Source of the DNA: JBBQED01 sp038320345
GTDB taxonomy: Bacteria > Bacteroidota > Bacteroidia > AKYH767-A > OLB10
Assembly: GCA_038320345.1 (NCBI GenBank)
Contig: JBBQED010000007.1
Coordinates: 96,829 to 160,828 of the forward strand
Direction of reading: 5' to 3'
DNA: 64,000 nt
A program made the translations under genes and the position numbers. Below, piece after piece: positions 17,627 through 27,083 of this stretch. How positions within the stretch are numbered: the first letter of the stretch is position 1; every line of letters begins with the position of its first letter. Under the pieces are notes generated by a model. It saw only the letters and a program-made list of their open reading frames with translations, did no database searches and was not told the DNA's origin.

Positions 17627-18079
17627 ATGGAAGACAGAGCTATAAATATTTTATTAGTAGAAGATGATAGCGTAGATGTGATGAATGTTCAACGCGCTTT
17701 CAAAAAAAATAATATTACTAATCCATTACATGTTGCTTTCAATGGAGTAGAAGCATTAAACATGTTGCGAGGCGTGAATGGAAAAGCAAAGATGAATCCC
17801 TTACCAAGGATTATCCTGTTAGATATCAACATGCCGAAAATGAATGGTATTGAATTTCTAAGAGAACTACGTGCCGATCCTGAATTAAAGTCGATCACTG
17901 TATTTGTGATGACAACTTCTAATGATGAACAAGATAAATCTGATGCTTACCAACAGAACATCGCGGGGTATATATTGAAGCCTTTATCCTTTGAAAAATT
18001 CGTTCAAACGATATCCATTCTAAGTAATTACTGGAGTATCTGCGAACAACCTAATCTACAAATTGCTTATTCCTCTTAA
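17627..18079 (+). CDS. single-domain response regulator (Rcp1/CheY-like)
   Basis: A 150-residue stand-alone receiver. Acidic pocket EDD at residues 12-14, phospho-acceptor Asp66 in LLDINMPKMNG, conserved Thr/Ser in MTTSND and the switch Lys in LKPLSF. The extended beta4 region and the NGVEAL insertion resemble Rcp1-type receivers that pair with histidine kinases lacking an output partner. It has no output domain, so it likely shuttles phosphoryl groups or binds a target protein. The hybrid kinase starts 16 bases later, so the two are cotranscribed. Confidence 0.9.
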   Translation: MEDRAINILLVEDDSVDVMNVQRAFKKNNITNPLHVAFNGVEALNMLRGVNGKAKMNPLPRIILLDINMPKMNGIEFLRELRADPELKSITVFVMTTSNDEQDKSDAYQQNIAGYILKPLSFEKFVQTISILSNYWSICEQPNLQIAYSS

Positions 18080-18095
18080 TAACCTACCTAAACTT

Positions 18096-20516
18096 ATGAA
18101 TATCAGAAAAATCAAAATTCTGGTTGTTGAAGATTGTGCAACAGACCGAATCATGATGTTGAATGCTATTGGACAATCAGGATTTAATCCTGAGGTTAGT
18201 ATTGCAGAAAGCATAGATGAAGCCTTGGAAATGACCAGCACAAAGACTTTCGACTGCATCCTTTTGGATTACTACTTCCCTGAAAAAAACGGAATAGATT
18301 TTATTCGCTCTTACACTCAGAAAAAAGGGAAAGGAAGTATCATCATGGTTACTAGCCAAGATGATGTGAACATGGCTGTAGAGTGTATGAAAATGGGAGC
18401 AAGTGATTACCTAACTAAAAATCAGATTACCGCTGCCAGTGTCACCAAAAGCTTAAATTATGTTATTCAGCTTAAGCAAGCAAAAGAAAATGCTGAACGG
18501 GCTGAACAGGCCTTAATGGAAAGTGAAATAAAATTAAAAAGCATCATTGCACGTTCCCCAGTTATCATTTTTAATATAAATGATGAAGGAAAAATTACTT
18601 TATTCAAAGGAAAAGCTACTTCCTGTTTAGAAATAAAAGCTGAAAAATTAATCGGTTTAACAATACATGAAGTAACCGGCAAGACTCCGATACATATTGA
18701 TGATTATAAAAAAGCATGTAAGGAAGAAGAATTACATTTTAAAAAAGAAATTAATGGGCGTCATTTCGATGTAAACTACATCCCAGTGAAAGATCAGCAT
18801 AAAAACATTTCAGGAATGATGGGTGTAGCCATCGATGTTACTTCATTCCGAAAAAACGAAGAAGAATTGATTCATACGATTGCAAGTACTGAAACTACTG
18901 CAAGAATACAAGAAGAATTTCTTGCAAATATGAGTCACGAAATAAGAACCCCGATTCACGGAATAATTAGTCTGACTCAGTTCGTTTTAAACTCTGAGTT
19001 AGATGAAGATCAACGTCAGCAACTTGGCTTAATAAAAAAATCAGCAGAAACTTTATTGGTAATCGTAAATGACATCTTGGACTTATCAAAGATTGATGCT
19101 GATAAAATGACTTTTGAACAGATCAGATTCAATATCAGAGATACTATTAAAGCAGCGGTTGCTTCTTTCATCCCAAAAACCATTGAAAAAAATATTCAAT
19201 TAAAAACAGAATTTGCTACTAACCTTCCTGAAGAATTAATAGGTGATCCAGTAAGACTTACTCAGATTATCAATAATCTTTTAGGTAATGCAATCAAGTT
19301 CACAGAAAAGGGACATGTTTCTATTGGTGCATCGATCATTGATCAGAACGAAGAAAATATGGTAATTGGGTTCTGCATCCGAGATACGGGAATTGGAATT
19401 CCGGCCAACAAAATGAATTCTATTTTCGAATCATTCACACAGGCTTCAGAAGATACCACCCGGAAATTTGGAGGAACGGGATTAGGATTAAGCATCACTA
19501 AAAAATTAGTCGAAAAACAAAATGGTGAAATTCATGTGCAAAGTAGTATTAATGAAGGTAGCAGTTTTACCATCAATATCCCTTACAAAATAGCAGGAAT
19601 TGAAATACCCATTGAAGCCACAATAATGAAAGCAACTTCTGAATTCGATCGTCAGTTAAATATACTTGTAGCAGAAGATAATGATATCAACAGATTCATA
19701 ATTGAAAAGATGCTACTTGGATGGGGAATGAAAGTCGACTTTGCAGCCACTGGAATAGAAGCCGTTCAGAAATCCTCAGAAAAGGAATTTGACTTGATCT
19801 TAATGGATGTAGAAATGCCTGACATGAATGGATATCGTGCAACTGAAATCATCAGAAACGAAAAAGATGCACCACTGTGTGAAATACCCATTATTGCCAT
19901 GACTGGGCATGCTATGGCAGGTGAAAGGGAGAAATGTATAGCCTGCGGTATGGATGATTATATTTCAAAGCCCTTCAAGCAAGAAGAACTCAAAGAAAAA
20001 ATAATTTTTAATGCGGCAAAAGCATTAACAATAAATACTTCCACTCCGAGCACGCTCATCAGTGATGCCATGAGTATGGAAGATATCCAGCAGAAAAATT
20101 CGGGAGCAGAGATAAAAACTGCTTCTACAAATCCATCGGATCCGGGAATGAGTCCAACTGATGATCGCTTAATTAATCTTCAGTTTTTAAGGGAGATTTC
20201 AGAAAATAACGAGCAATTCTTCCGTGAATTTATCACTATGTTTTTACTGAACACACCGAAATCGGTGAATGATATGAATGAAGCACATCAACACAATGAC
20301 TGGGAACAACTTCGTCAAGCTGCACATAAAGTAAAGCCTTCGTTTAATTATGTTGGCCTGAAAGAATTAAATCAATTAAGTGCGAAAGTGGAAGAATTTG
20401 CAAAACAAAAAATAAATGCTGCTGAAATAACCATCATGCTGGCAAGAATTACTGCAATGAGTATAATCGCTTATCGCCAACTGGAAGAAGAATTAAACAC
20501 CTCATCAATATCTTAA
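18096..20516 (+). CDS. hybrid sensor histidine kinase, REC-PAS-HisKA-HATPase-REC-Hpt
   Basis: An 806-residue cytosolic phosphorelay protein holding every relay module. In order: N-terminal receiver (Asp58 in LLDYYFPEKNG), a PAS-like domain at about 150-265, a HisKA dimerisation helix with NMSHEIRTPIHG, HATPase_c with NNLLGNAIKF, RDTGIGIP and GGTGLGLSI, a second receiver with LMDVEMPDMNG, and a C-terminal Hpt domain with AAHKVKPS. No transmembrane segment is present, so input must come from the N-terminal receiver and PAS domain. The frame is open from a TTG 33 bases earlier, overlapping the upstream gene, but the ATG at 18096 starts the first receiver strand. The AAA+ response regulator follows after 14 bases. 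Confidence 0.92.
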   Translation: MNIRKIKILVVEDCATDRIMMLNAIGQSGFNPEVSIAESIDEALEMTSTKTFDCILLDYYFPEKNGIDFIRSYTQKKGKGSIIMVTSQDDVNMAVECMKMGASDYLTKNQITAASVTKSLNYVIQLKQAKENAERAEQALMESEIKLKSIIARSPVIIFNINDEGKITLFKGKATSCLEIKAEKLIGLTIHEVTGKTPIHIDDYKKACKEEELHFKKEINGRHFDVNYIPVKDQHKNISGMMGVAIDVTSFRKNEEELIHTIASTETTARIQEEFLANMSHEIRTPIHGIISLTQFVLNSELDEDQRQQLGLIKKSAETLLVIVNDILDLSKIDADKMTFEQIRFNIRDTIKAAVASFIPKTIEKNIQLKTEFATNLPEELIGDPVRLTQIINNLLGNAIKFTEKGHVSIGASIIDQNEENMVIGFCIRDTGIGIPANKMNSIFESFTQASEDTTRKFGGTGLGLSITKKLVEKQNGEIHVQSSINEGSSFTINIPYKIAGIEIPIEATIMKATSEFDRQLNILVAEDNDINRFIIEKMLLGWGMKVDFAATGIEAVQKSSEKEFDLILMDVEMPDMNGYRATEIIRNEKDAPLCEIPIIAMTGHAMAGEREKCIACGMDDYISKPFKQEELKEKIIFNAAKALTINTSTPSTLISDAMSMEDIQQKNSGAEIKTASTNPSDPGMSPTDDRLINLQFLREISENNEQFFREFITMFLLNTPKSVNDMNEAHQHNDWEQLRQAAHKVKPSFNYVGLKELNQLSAKVEEFAKQKINAAEITIMLARITAMSIIAYRQLEEELNTSSIS

Positions 20517-20530
20517 AAACACAAAATAAT

Positions 20531-21706
20531 ATGAGCACCGCAAAAATTTTTATTGTTGAAGATGATATGTTGGTAGCAACTGTTGTCCGTCAAGCATTAT
20601 CAAAATACGAAAAATTTGAATTGACGCACTTTGAAACAGCAGAAGAATGCATAAACAACATGCATCTAGGACCGGATATTGTTGTTATCGATTACAATCT
20701 TCCTGGAATGGATGGATTAACGTTGATGAATACCGTCAAAAATATTAATCAGCAAACCATGGTGGTAATTTGCTCTGGACAAGAGAGTGTGGAGATCGTA
20801 ATTAATTGCTATAAAAACGGAGCTAACGATTATATTCTAAAAGATGAAAATATGATCATCAATCTGGAAAATACATTGAACAATCTGACCATGAATGTAA
20901 CACTTCGTAAAGAAGTAGAACTATTAAAAGATCAGATTATCGATAGAAATAAATACTCCAATATCATTGGAAACAGTAATCCAGTGTTAAGAGTTTTACG
21001 TCTAATCCAAAAAGTTGAAAAAAACAATATGATGGTGTTGGTTACTGGTCAAAGTGGGACAGGTAAAGAACTAGTAGCAAAAGCACTTCATTATAATTCA
21101 CCCCGTGCACGTAAACCATTTGTTATTGTAAACATGGGTGCGATTCCGGAAGAATTGGTAGAAAGTGAGTTATTCGGACATGAGAAAGGTGCATTTACGG
21201 ATGCGCGTGAACGTAGAATCGGAAAATTTGAAGAAGCTGATGGTGGTACCATTTTCTTAGATGAAATTGGCGAGATGGATCTTGGATTGCAGGCTAAACT
21301 CCTTCGCGTTTTACAAGAGAAAGAAGTTACGCGTGTAGGAAGTAACAAAACGATGAAACTTGACTTCCGATTGATCGCTGCTACCAATCGCAATATGGCA
21401 ACAGAAGTTAAAGAAGGAAGATTCCGTGAAGATCTATTTTATAGATTACAAGGATTTCTAATTCACCTACCTCCGCTTAAAGAACGTGGTGATGATATCA
21501 TTCTGCTTGCTAAGCATTTCCTCACAGAATTCTGCATTCAGAATAAAATTCCAACTATTATTATTTCTAAAGAAGCTTGCAAATTCATGTTGGATTATGC
21601 ATGGCCTGGAAATATTAGAGAACTAAAAGCAGTGATAGAACGTGCTTCACTCATGTGTGAAAATAATGTGATCACCTTAGATGATCTCACCTTCGTAACC
21701 GCTTAA
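20531..21706 (+). CDS. sigma54-type response regulator without DNA-binding domain
   Basis: A 391-residue NtrC-like protein: receiver (phospho-acceptor Asp54 in VVIDYNLPGMDG), linker, then the AAA+ sigma54 activation domain with Walker A GQSGTGKE at 173-180, Walker B TIFLDEI at 240-246 and the WPGNIREL element near 358. The sigma54-contacting loop reads GAFTDA at 220-225 instead of GAFTGA. The protein ends at LDDLTFVTA right after the AAA+ lid, so the usual Fis-type helix-turn-helix is missing. DNA-binding-less activators of this class exist (for example FlgR of Helicobacter). Being last in the phosphorelay operon, it is the likely output, acting on sigma54 holoenzyme from solution. Confidence 0.9.
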   Translation: MSTAKIFIVEDDMLVATVVRQALSKYEKFELTHFETAEECINNMHLGPDIVVIDYNLPGMDGLTLMNTVKNINQQTMVVICSGQESVEIVINCYKNGANDYILKDENMIINLENTLNNLTMNVTLRKEVELLKDQIIDRNKYSNIIGNSNPVLRVLRLIQKVEKNNMMVLVTGQSGTGKELVAKALHYNSPRARKPFVIVNMGAIPEELVESELFGHEKGAFTDARERRIGKFEEADGGTIFLDEIGEMDLGLQAKLLRVLQEKEVTRVGSNKTMKLDFRLIAATNRNMATEVKEGRFREDLFYRLQGFLIHLPPLKERGDDIILLAKHFLTEFCIQNKIPTIIISKEACKFMLDYAWPGNIRELKAVIERASLMCENNVITLDDLTFVTA

Positions 21707-21715
21707 ACAAATAAT

Positions 21716-21756
21716 AACTACTGAAGTCGGATTAATCTCCGACTTCAGTAGTTTAA
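21716..21756 (+). terminator. strong hairpin ending the phosphorelay operon
   Basis: A perfect 16-base-pair inverted repeat (21716-21731 with 21738-21753) with a six-base loop, ten bases after the stop codon of the AAA+ regulator. The downstream T tract is short (TTT then mixed A/T). It separates the signalling operon from the surface-protein unit. Confidence 0.7.
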
Positions 21757-21820
21757 AGATTTAGCAACTATAGTAACAAGTGGAAGTTTTCTACGTAAAG
21801 AGCATAAAAACTTCGTGTAG

Positions 21821-22159
21821 ATGAGCAAGAATACTAAAAATAAACATCGGAAATTACGTCAAAAGACAGTTCAAAAAATAGCATTGCGAAGGATCGTAGT
21901 TGCTGGATCGGCATTAGCGCTTGTTGCAATCACTTTTATTTATTTGAACTTCTCGAAGTCATCAGATTCACGAGCAGCCGTAATAGAAAATCAATATCGG
22001 ATATCTTATCAAACAACAGACATGAATGTTCCGATGCGTCTCTTAAAAACACCAACAGCAACAGAACGTACTCTACAAAATAATTACAAAAATTCGGCAA
22101 CAGCAATCAGACCATTCCAAACACGAACTCATGAGGTAACTAATATCAATGCCGAATAA
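21821..22159 (+). CDS. small single-pass membrane protein with basic N-terminus
   Basis: A 112-residue protein I do not recognise. Residues 1-28 are strongly basic (many Lys and Arg, including KLRQK), followed by one transmembrane helix at about 29-46 and a polar tail of about 65 residues, presumably periplasmic. The KLRQ-basic-Gly-Ser-hydrophobic pattern is shared with the N-terminus of the third gene of this unit. Its TAA lies one base before the ATG of the large surface protein, so translation is probably coupled. An 8-bp inverted repeat (21783-21790 with 21807-21814) sits just before its start and could affect ribosome access. Function unknown. Confidence 0.7.
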   Translation: MSKNTKNKHRKLRQKTVQKIALRRIVVAGSALALVAITFIYLNFSKSSDSRAAVIENQYRISYQTTDMNVPMRLLKTPTATERTLQNNYKNSATAIRPFQTRTHEVTNINAE

Positions 22160-22160
22160 T

Positions 22161-25100
22161 ATGAGCACTACAAAAGGAAGTCAACTGCAAATTATTTTTC
22201 TTCTGTTCTTAATTTTTACCGCACAGCAAACTAGTGCTGCAACTAAAACATGTACTGGAACGGGATCTTGGAATACCTCTGGAACATGGAGTCCATCTGG
22301 AGTGCCATCTTCATCAGATGATGTAATCATTACAGGGAATTTTACAGTTTCCGTGAACATCACTACAGCTACTTGTAAATCATTAAACATTAATTCTGGA
22401 AGCACTTTAACGATTCCTAACAACAAAAAACTTACTATATCAGGTGCCGCAGGAATTACAGCGAACGGTACGCTGGATATTAACTCCGGGGATCTAACTT
22501 TATCAACCTCAGGAGCAACATTCACAATCGGTGCAGCTGGAGTTGTAAACTGGTTACCCAAAACTAATACTTTAGCTGGTGCAACACTTTTCACAAACGG
22601 CACGGAAAATTTTTCATCCACCAGTACTTTAAAAATATCAAGCTGGTATAATTACGCAGTTCCTCTTAAAAATGTAATATCTGGAGGATTTGGTAATCTC
22701 ACCATCACTACCTTATCCGGTGGAACGCTATACACTTGGCAAATGATGAATACTTTTCATACTAATCCGGTAGCAGGTACGCTTACAATCGATAATGGTT
22801 ATGTAGTGCTGGACAATTCAAATACAATTACCACAACCACAATTGGAAATATAGTACTGAATACCGCCTTTTCCTATCTAGATTGCTATAACGGTACAAG
22901 ATCAACAGCATTTACAGTAACTACTAACAATCTAACAATCACTGGCGGAGAATTGGATTGCTTTTACACTGCCGGAATAGGAACATGTACATTTAATGTC
23001 ACCGGAAACCTAACGATTACCGCAGGCGGTCTCTTTATTGGAGCCAATGGAAATAACGGCACCGTAACCTTAAATGTAAGTGGAAATGCTACGCTGACAA
23101 AATCTGGAATTTATGGAGTTAATTCAGGAACTGGTAATTTTACTTTAGCAATTACTGGAAATTTCACTTTGCTAAAATCAGGGGCAACCTACAGTGAATA
23201 TTACGGAATTATAGATGGAACAGGAAACACTACATTAACGGTCGGCGGAAATTTTTCTCATCAGGGATATTCTAGTTTTATTTTCAACAGTGGAGTTACT
23301 GGAATGGGAAATGGAAATGCTACTTGTACTATTGGAGGAACTTTTTCACAATCCGATGGGAATCTGAGTGGCATTTGGAACCTCACCACCTATACTGCTG
23401 GAGTTTGCAATTTCACAGCGGGCAATATAAATTTTACAGGTGGAGTCTTCATGGTACATTACGGCTGTAGTGCTGCAACCATCATCAATACATTAACCGT
23501 AAATGGAAATTTAAGTGTGAGCTATTCTAACTCCACAGATATTTTCAGAGGGATTGGTTTGAGTTCATTAAATTCGACGGATAATGGTGCTTCATTTGTG
23601 CTAGTTGTTAATGGAAATACACTTTTTTCAGGAAATCTTTCTGGAGAATTTACTTCGAGTGCGGCAACAGGAAACGAAACCATAACCACGGATGGATCAT
23701 TAACTGTTTCTGGTGGAAATAATAGATTTGACTATAGTACTGGTGCAACCACATGGAATCATGGAGGAAACATTAGTGTAAGCGCTGGAACATTATTTTT
23801 ATCTGCAACTACCGGAACAGCTACCATCAATGTGGCTGGAAATATAATACTAACAGGTGGCACTTCCTCCCTAAAAGGAAATACTGGAAATTGTACATTA
23901 TCAGTTAATGGAAATTTCGATCAATCAGCAGGAACTTTTTTTGTATATAACAATGCAGCCAGTTCATCAACAGGAAATATTGCAACTACAATCAATGGAA
24001 ATTTTTCACAAGCTGGAGGTATTCTTAATTATAGTAATAACACCTCGAATACAGGTGATTTAGATATTAATTTGAAAGGAGCCAATTACAATTTAGCAGG
24101 TACGGGAAGTATCATAACAGCTGGCGCTGGTACAGGAACACTCTTTGGGAAGTTGAATTTTAATAGAGCAGGAACGATGACATTCGCTCGAACCTCATCT
24201 ACCCACAATATTCAACAAGTCAAGCAAAATGTGAAAAGTGGTTGCACTCTACAATTATCGCTTGAGGATCTTCAGATTGCATCACATAATACTGCGGCAA
24301 CAGATTTTCTTAAAGTCGAAAGTGGTGGGGTACTAGATATGGGCAACGCTAGGATATATTCTAACTTAACAAATACCAATTCTGGGTGTAGAGTTGAATC
24401 TGGGGGTACACTTAAAACAGCGAATACAGAAGGACTGTACAATGGTACTAACACCGCTACTGTCAACAGTGCTGGTAATATGGATTATTATCTTGATGCA
24501 AATTCTATCGTTGAATACAACGGAATCAACAACCAAGTGGTTACCGGAATTGGTAACGGAATAGCAACTGGTGTACAACACAAATATGGCATCTTGAAAA
24601 TTAATTTTCAAGGAACACCAGATACAGAGTACGCTTATCCAATTGCAGGAAATATTTTTGTAAGAACACAATTAAATTTAACTGCAGGTGAATTAAATCT
24701 TGACAATAATTATATCACCATAGAATCAGGGTCTGGAAATGCCATTACAAGAACCAATGGGTATATTAAAAGCGAAACAAATGCGGCAGTTAATGGCTCA
24801 ATAATTAAATGGAAAAATATGAGTTCTGGTCTGCATGTTTTCCCATTCGGAAAGAATTCAACAACGTACATTCCAGTAAGTTTCACATTAAATACTGGTG
24901 CTGGAAATGATGTTGAAATTTCAACACGTGCTACAGGTAATGACAATACTCCATTCACCGGGGTATCTAACGTTACTGCAGTAACGAATCTCGATAAGTC
25001 AGGCTCTGATGTATCCATTTCTAATGTTATCGATCGATGGTGGATTATTAATGCCCCATCAGTAACAGCAGATATTATACTCTCCTATGCCGGAACAGAA

Positions 25101-25850
25101 AATACAATTAGCCCAGCAAACTTATTGGGGTCAATGATGGCGCAATCTTGGGATGGACTTCGATGGGGAACACCTTTTGGAAGCGGCACAGGAGTAACAA
25201 GTGGGGTGGGAACAGTAGCTGCACTTGGGGTTAATACCTTTTCACCAATAGTATTGGTATCGGGAAGTGGTGCATTACCAATTAAGCTCTTGAATTTTGA
25301 TGTAAGAGTCGAGAATAAAATTGGTAAATTGGATTGGAGCACTTCAGAAGAAAAAGACAACGATTACTTTATCATTGAAAGATCAAAGGATGCAAAATCC
25401 TTTTCGAAGATCGGAAGAATTGAAGGAGCAGGTAATTCAAATACAGTGCAGAATTATTCCTTCGAAGATTCTCAACCTTATCCAGGAATAAATTACTACC
25501 GTTTAAAACAAACAGATTTCAATGGTGATTTTTCCTATTCACCAATAAAATCCATTCGATTAGATGACAAAATTTCATCTGAAGCGCAGATTAAGGTTAA
25601 CTCCGTTGGTCCAAACCCATTTAAATCCAACTTCAGTGTTAACTACCAATCAGCAACTGAGAAACAAATTGAATTTTCACTGTATAATTCTTCAGGACAG
25701 AAAGTTTTTCATGAAAGTACGAATGCATCATCTGGAGATAATAAATTCGATTATGTTGATGAAAACCATCTGCCACCAGGTAATTACATTTTAAATGTAA
25801 TATCTGGTACAGAAAAGTTAACTATTAAGTTAATAAAATCTGAATATTAA
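22161..25850 (+). CDS. large beta-helix-like surface protein with T9SS type A sorting domain
   Basis: A 1229-residue secreted protein. Signal peptide at residues 1-27, ending near TSAA. An N-terminal region (WNTSGTWSPSGVPSS, DDVIITGNFTVSV) of a type common in Bacteroidota adhesin-like proteins is followed by at least twelve degenerate repeats of about 22-30 residues around a G-N-x-(S/T) core (VTGNLTITAGG, VNGNFDQSAGT, INGNFSQAGG), suggesting a right-handed beta-helix. A conserved LPIKLLNFD module with YFIIERS and INYYRLKQTDFNGD comes next, then a T9SS type A tail starting VGPNPFKSNF and ending LTIKLIKSEY. The frame is open from an ATG 12 bases earlier that overlaps the upstream gene; either start gives coupling. 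Likely a surface adhesin or filament exported by T9SS. Confidence 0.85.
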   Translation: MSTTKGSQLQIIFLLFLIFTAQQTSAATKTCTGTGSWNTSGTWSPSGVPSSSDDVIITGNFTVSVNITTATCKSLNINSGSTLTIPNNKKLTISGAAGITANGTLDINSGDLTLSTSGATFTIGAAGVVNWLPKTNTLAGATLFTNGTENFSSTSTLKISSWYNYAVPLKNVISGGFGNLTITTLSGGTLYTWQMMNTFHTNPVAGTLTIDNGYVVLDNSNTITTTTIGNIVLNTAFSYLDCYNGTRSTAFTVTTNNLTITGGELDCFYTAGIGTCTFNVTGNLTITAGGLFIGANGNNGTVTLNVSGNATLTKSGIYGVNSGTGNFTLAITGNFTLLKSGATYSEYYGIIDGTGNTTLTVGGNFSHQGYSSFIFNSGVTGMGNGNATCTIGGTFSQSDGNLSGIWNLTTYTAGVCNFTAGNINFTGGVFMVHYGCSAATIINTLTVNGNLSVSYSNSTDIFRGIGLSSLNSTDNGASFVLVVNGNTLFSGNLSGEFTSSAATGNETITTDGSLTVSGGNNRFDYSTGATTWNHGGNISVSAGTLFLSATTGTATINVAGNIILTGGTSSLKGNTGNCTLSVNGNFDQSAGTFFVYNNAASSSTGNIATTINGNFSQAGGILNYSNNTSNTGDLDINLKGANYNLAGTGSIITAGAGTGTLFGKLNFNRAGTMTFARTSSTHNIQQVKQNVKSGCTLQLSLEDLQIASHNTAATDFLKVESGGVLDMGNARIYSNLTNTNSGCRVESGGTLKTANTEGLYNGTNTATVNSAGNMDYYLDANSIVEYNGINNQVVTGIGNGIATGVQHKYGILKINFQGTPDTEYAYPIAGNIFVRTQLNLTAGELNLDNNYITIESGSGNAITRTNGYIKSETNAAVNGSIIKWKNMSSGLHVFPFGKNSTTYIPVSFTLNTGAGNDVEISTRATGNDNTPFTGVSNVTAVTNLDKSGSDVSISNVIDRWWIINAPSVTADIILSYAGTENTISPANLLGSMMAQSWDGLRWGTPFGSGTGVTSGVGTVAALGVNTFSPIVLVSGSGALPIKLLNFDVRVENKIGKLDWSTSEEKDNDYFIIERSKDAKSFSKIGRIEGAGNSNTVQNYSFEDSQPYPGINYYRLKQTDFNGDFSYSPIKSIRLDDKISSEAQIKVNSVGPNPFKSNFSVNYQSATEKQIEFSLYNSSGQKVFHESTNASSGDNKFDYVDENHLPPGNYILNVISGTEKLTIKLIKSEY

Positions 25851-25875
25851 GGAAACCGATAATTAGATCTCCATT

Positions 25876-27006
25876 ATGGCATACAAACTCCGGCAATCGC
25901 AAAAATTACGTACTCTACAAAAAGCAACCCTTATCTTCGGAGGAAGCTCAATTTTGGCACTCGTAGTTTATTTCAGTATTGTCATGAATCAAGCGAACGT
26001 AACGGACTCTATTGCAGGTAATCGTGATCTAATGGCAAATGATCCAGTGAATAATGGAGAAATTCTGTTAGGCTATTCGTGGGATGAAACAAATGTATTG
26101 AAAGCGGATGTAGGAACCGATGCATTCCAAGTCAGTCAAAACGCTGAAGTAACAAGCGGTGGAACAGACAGTACCTCAGGACTAAGTGCAGGTAATGTTT
26201 TGAAAGGTATTGACATGACTTTTAAACCTGTGAATGGTCTGAATGCTGATGGAATTGACTTTAGTGTCGATTTTAGGAGCATGGAAGAAAGCGGAAGTTT
26301 CTTCAGTCGAGGTAACACTTTTAACTTCGGAATGGAAAAAGGGAAATTATCTATTAAATATAAGTTAACATCACCTAATGGGAAATCTTATATGGTTGAT
26401 GAATTAACTAGCTATGAGATCCCCGTTGATATGACTTATAGAAATTATCGCTTTATATATAATCCTGCCACAGGACGAGGAGAAGTGATGGTAAACAGAG
26501 CAACGGTATGGATGAATCAGGGAGTGGCACAAAGCCGTATGACGTGGAAAACGGATGAACCATTGGTTTTCGGAAAGGATATGAATGGAAGTGGTAAAGC
26601 AATGGCGATATTCGATAATATGCTAGTTAGAAGCATGGGAAGTGCTAATGTTTCACCAATGCAATTGCTGAGTTTTAGCGCTGAATTGCAGGGCAAAGAT
26701 ATTATGATCAATTGGTTTACTGGTAAAGAAGCAGGAACTGAGTTCTTTAAAATTGAAAAGAGCACCGATACAAAAAATTATACTGAAATTGGTAGAGTTA
26801 AGGCTGCTGGAACTTCTGAAACATTGAAAGCTTATGCCTTGCTGGATAAGGATCCTGTTCTTGGGATAACTTATTATCGGTTAGGACTCACAAATAGCTC
26901 AGCCCATTCTGTTTGGGTACCCGTGATTGCATTTAGGATAAAACCAGAAATGTTGACTCCAATTCCTTCGGCTAATACTACTGTAAATCAAAGCGGAACA
27001 AATTAG
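25876..27006 (+). CDS. N-terminally anchored LamG-like protein sharing a C-terminal module with its neighbour
   Basis: A 376-residue protein with a basic N-terminus (MAYKLRQSQKLR), an uncleaved transmembrane helix at about residues 18-37 and an exported body. Residues about 60-255 look like a LamG/concanavalin-type beta-sandwich (GIDFSVDFRSMEESGSFF; VDMTYRNYRFIYNPATG). Residues about 262-355 repeat the LLSF-INWFTGKE-FFKIEKS-YYRLGLTNSS module seen before the sorting tail of the preceding protein, but no T9SS tail follows. It starts 25 bases after that gene, so it belongs to the same operon. I infer an inner-membrane-anchored partner of the surface protein; the actual role is unknown. Confidence 0.75.
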   Translation: MAYKLRQSQKLRTLQKATLIFGGSSILALVVYFSIVMNQANVTDSIAGNRDLMANDPVNNGEILLGYSWDETNVLKADVGTDAFQVSQNAEVTSGGTDSTSGLSAGNVLKGIDMTFKPVNGLNADGIDFSVDFRSMEESGSFFSRGNTFNFGMEKGKLSIKYKLTSPNGKSYMVDELTSYEIPVDMTYRNYRFIYNPATGRGEVMVNRATVWMNQGVAQSRMTWKTDEPLVFGKDMNGSGKAMAIFDNMLVRSMGSANVSPMQLLSFSAELQGKDIMINWFTGKEAGTEFFKIEKSTDTKNYTEIGRVKAAGTSETLKAYALLDKDPVLGITYYRLGLTNSSAHSVWVPVIAFRIKPEMLTPIPSANTTVNQSGTN

Positions 27007-27083
27007 TAAGTTCATGCAAATTTAAATTCGAAAACAACAATCTGGCAAACGGAACTATCGGTACCGTGTAGCTGAAAATCTAT

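Noticed and set aside
21091..21393. Minus-strand 100-codon frame inside the AAA+ regulator
   Set aside because: Lies entirely in the conserved AAA+ core on the opposite strand; composition (Ser/Pro-rich) is that of an antisense shadow.
21757..21820. A sigma54 -24/-12 promoter before the surface unit
   Set aside because: No GG-N10-GC pair in a convincing context was found in the short gap, so control by the neighbouring AAA+ protein remains unproven.
22149..22160. Earlier ATG for the large T9SS surface protein
   Set aside because: It would overlap the upstream stop by 11 bases and add MPNN before the signal peptide; the ATG at 22161 fits the signal peptide equally well. Not excluded, only less favoured.
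17627..27006. Reading the phosphorelay plus surface unit as a phage-defence or conflict system
   Set aside because: No nuclease, toxin, NTP-modifying or nucleic-acid sensing domain is present; the parts are signalling and secretion modules.
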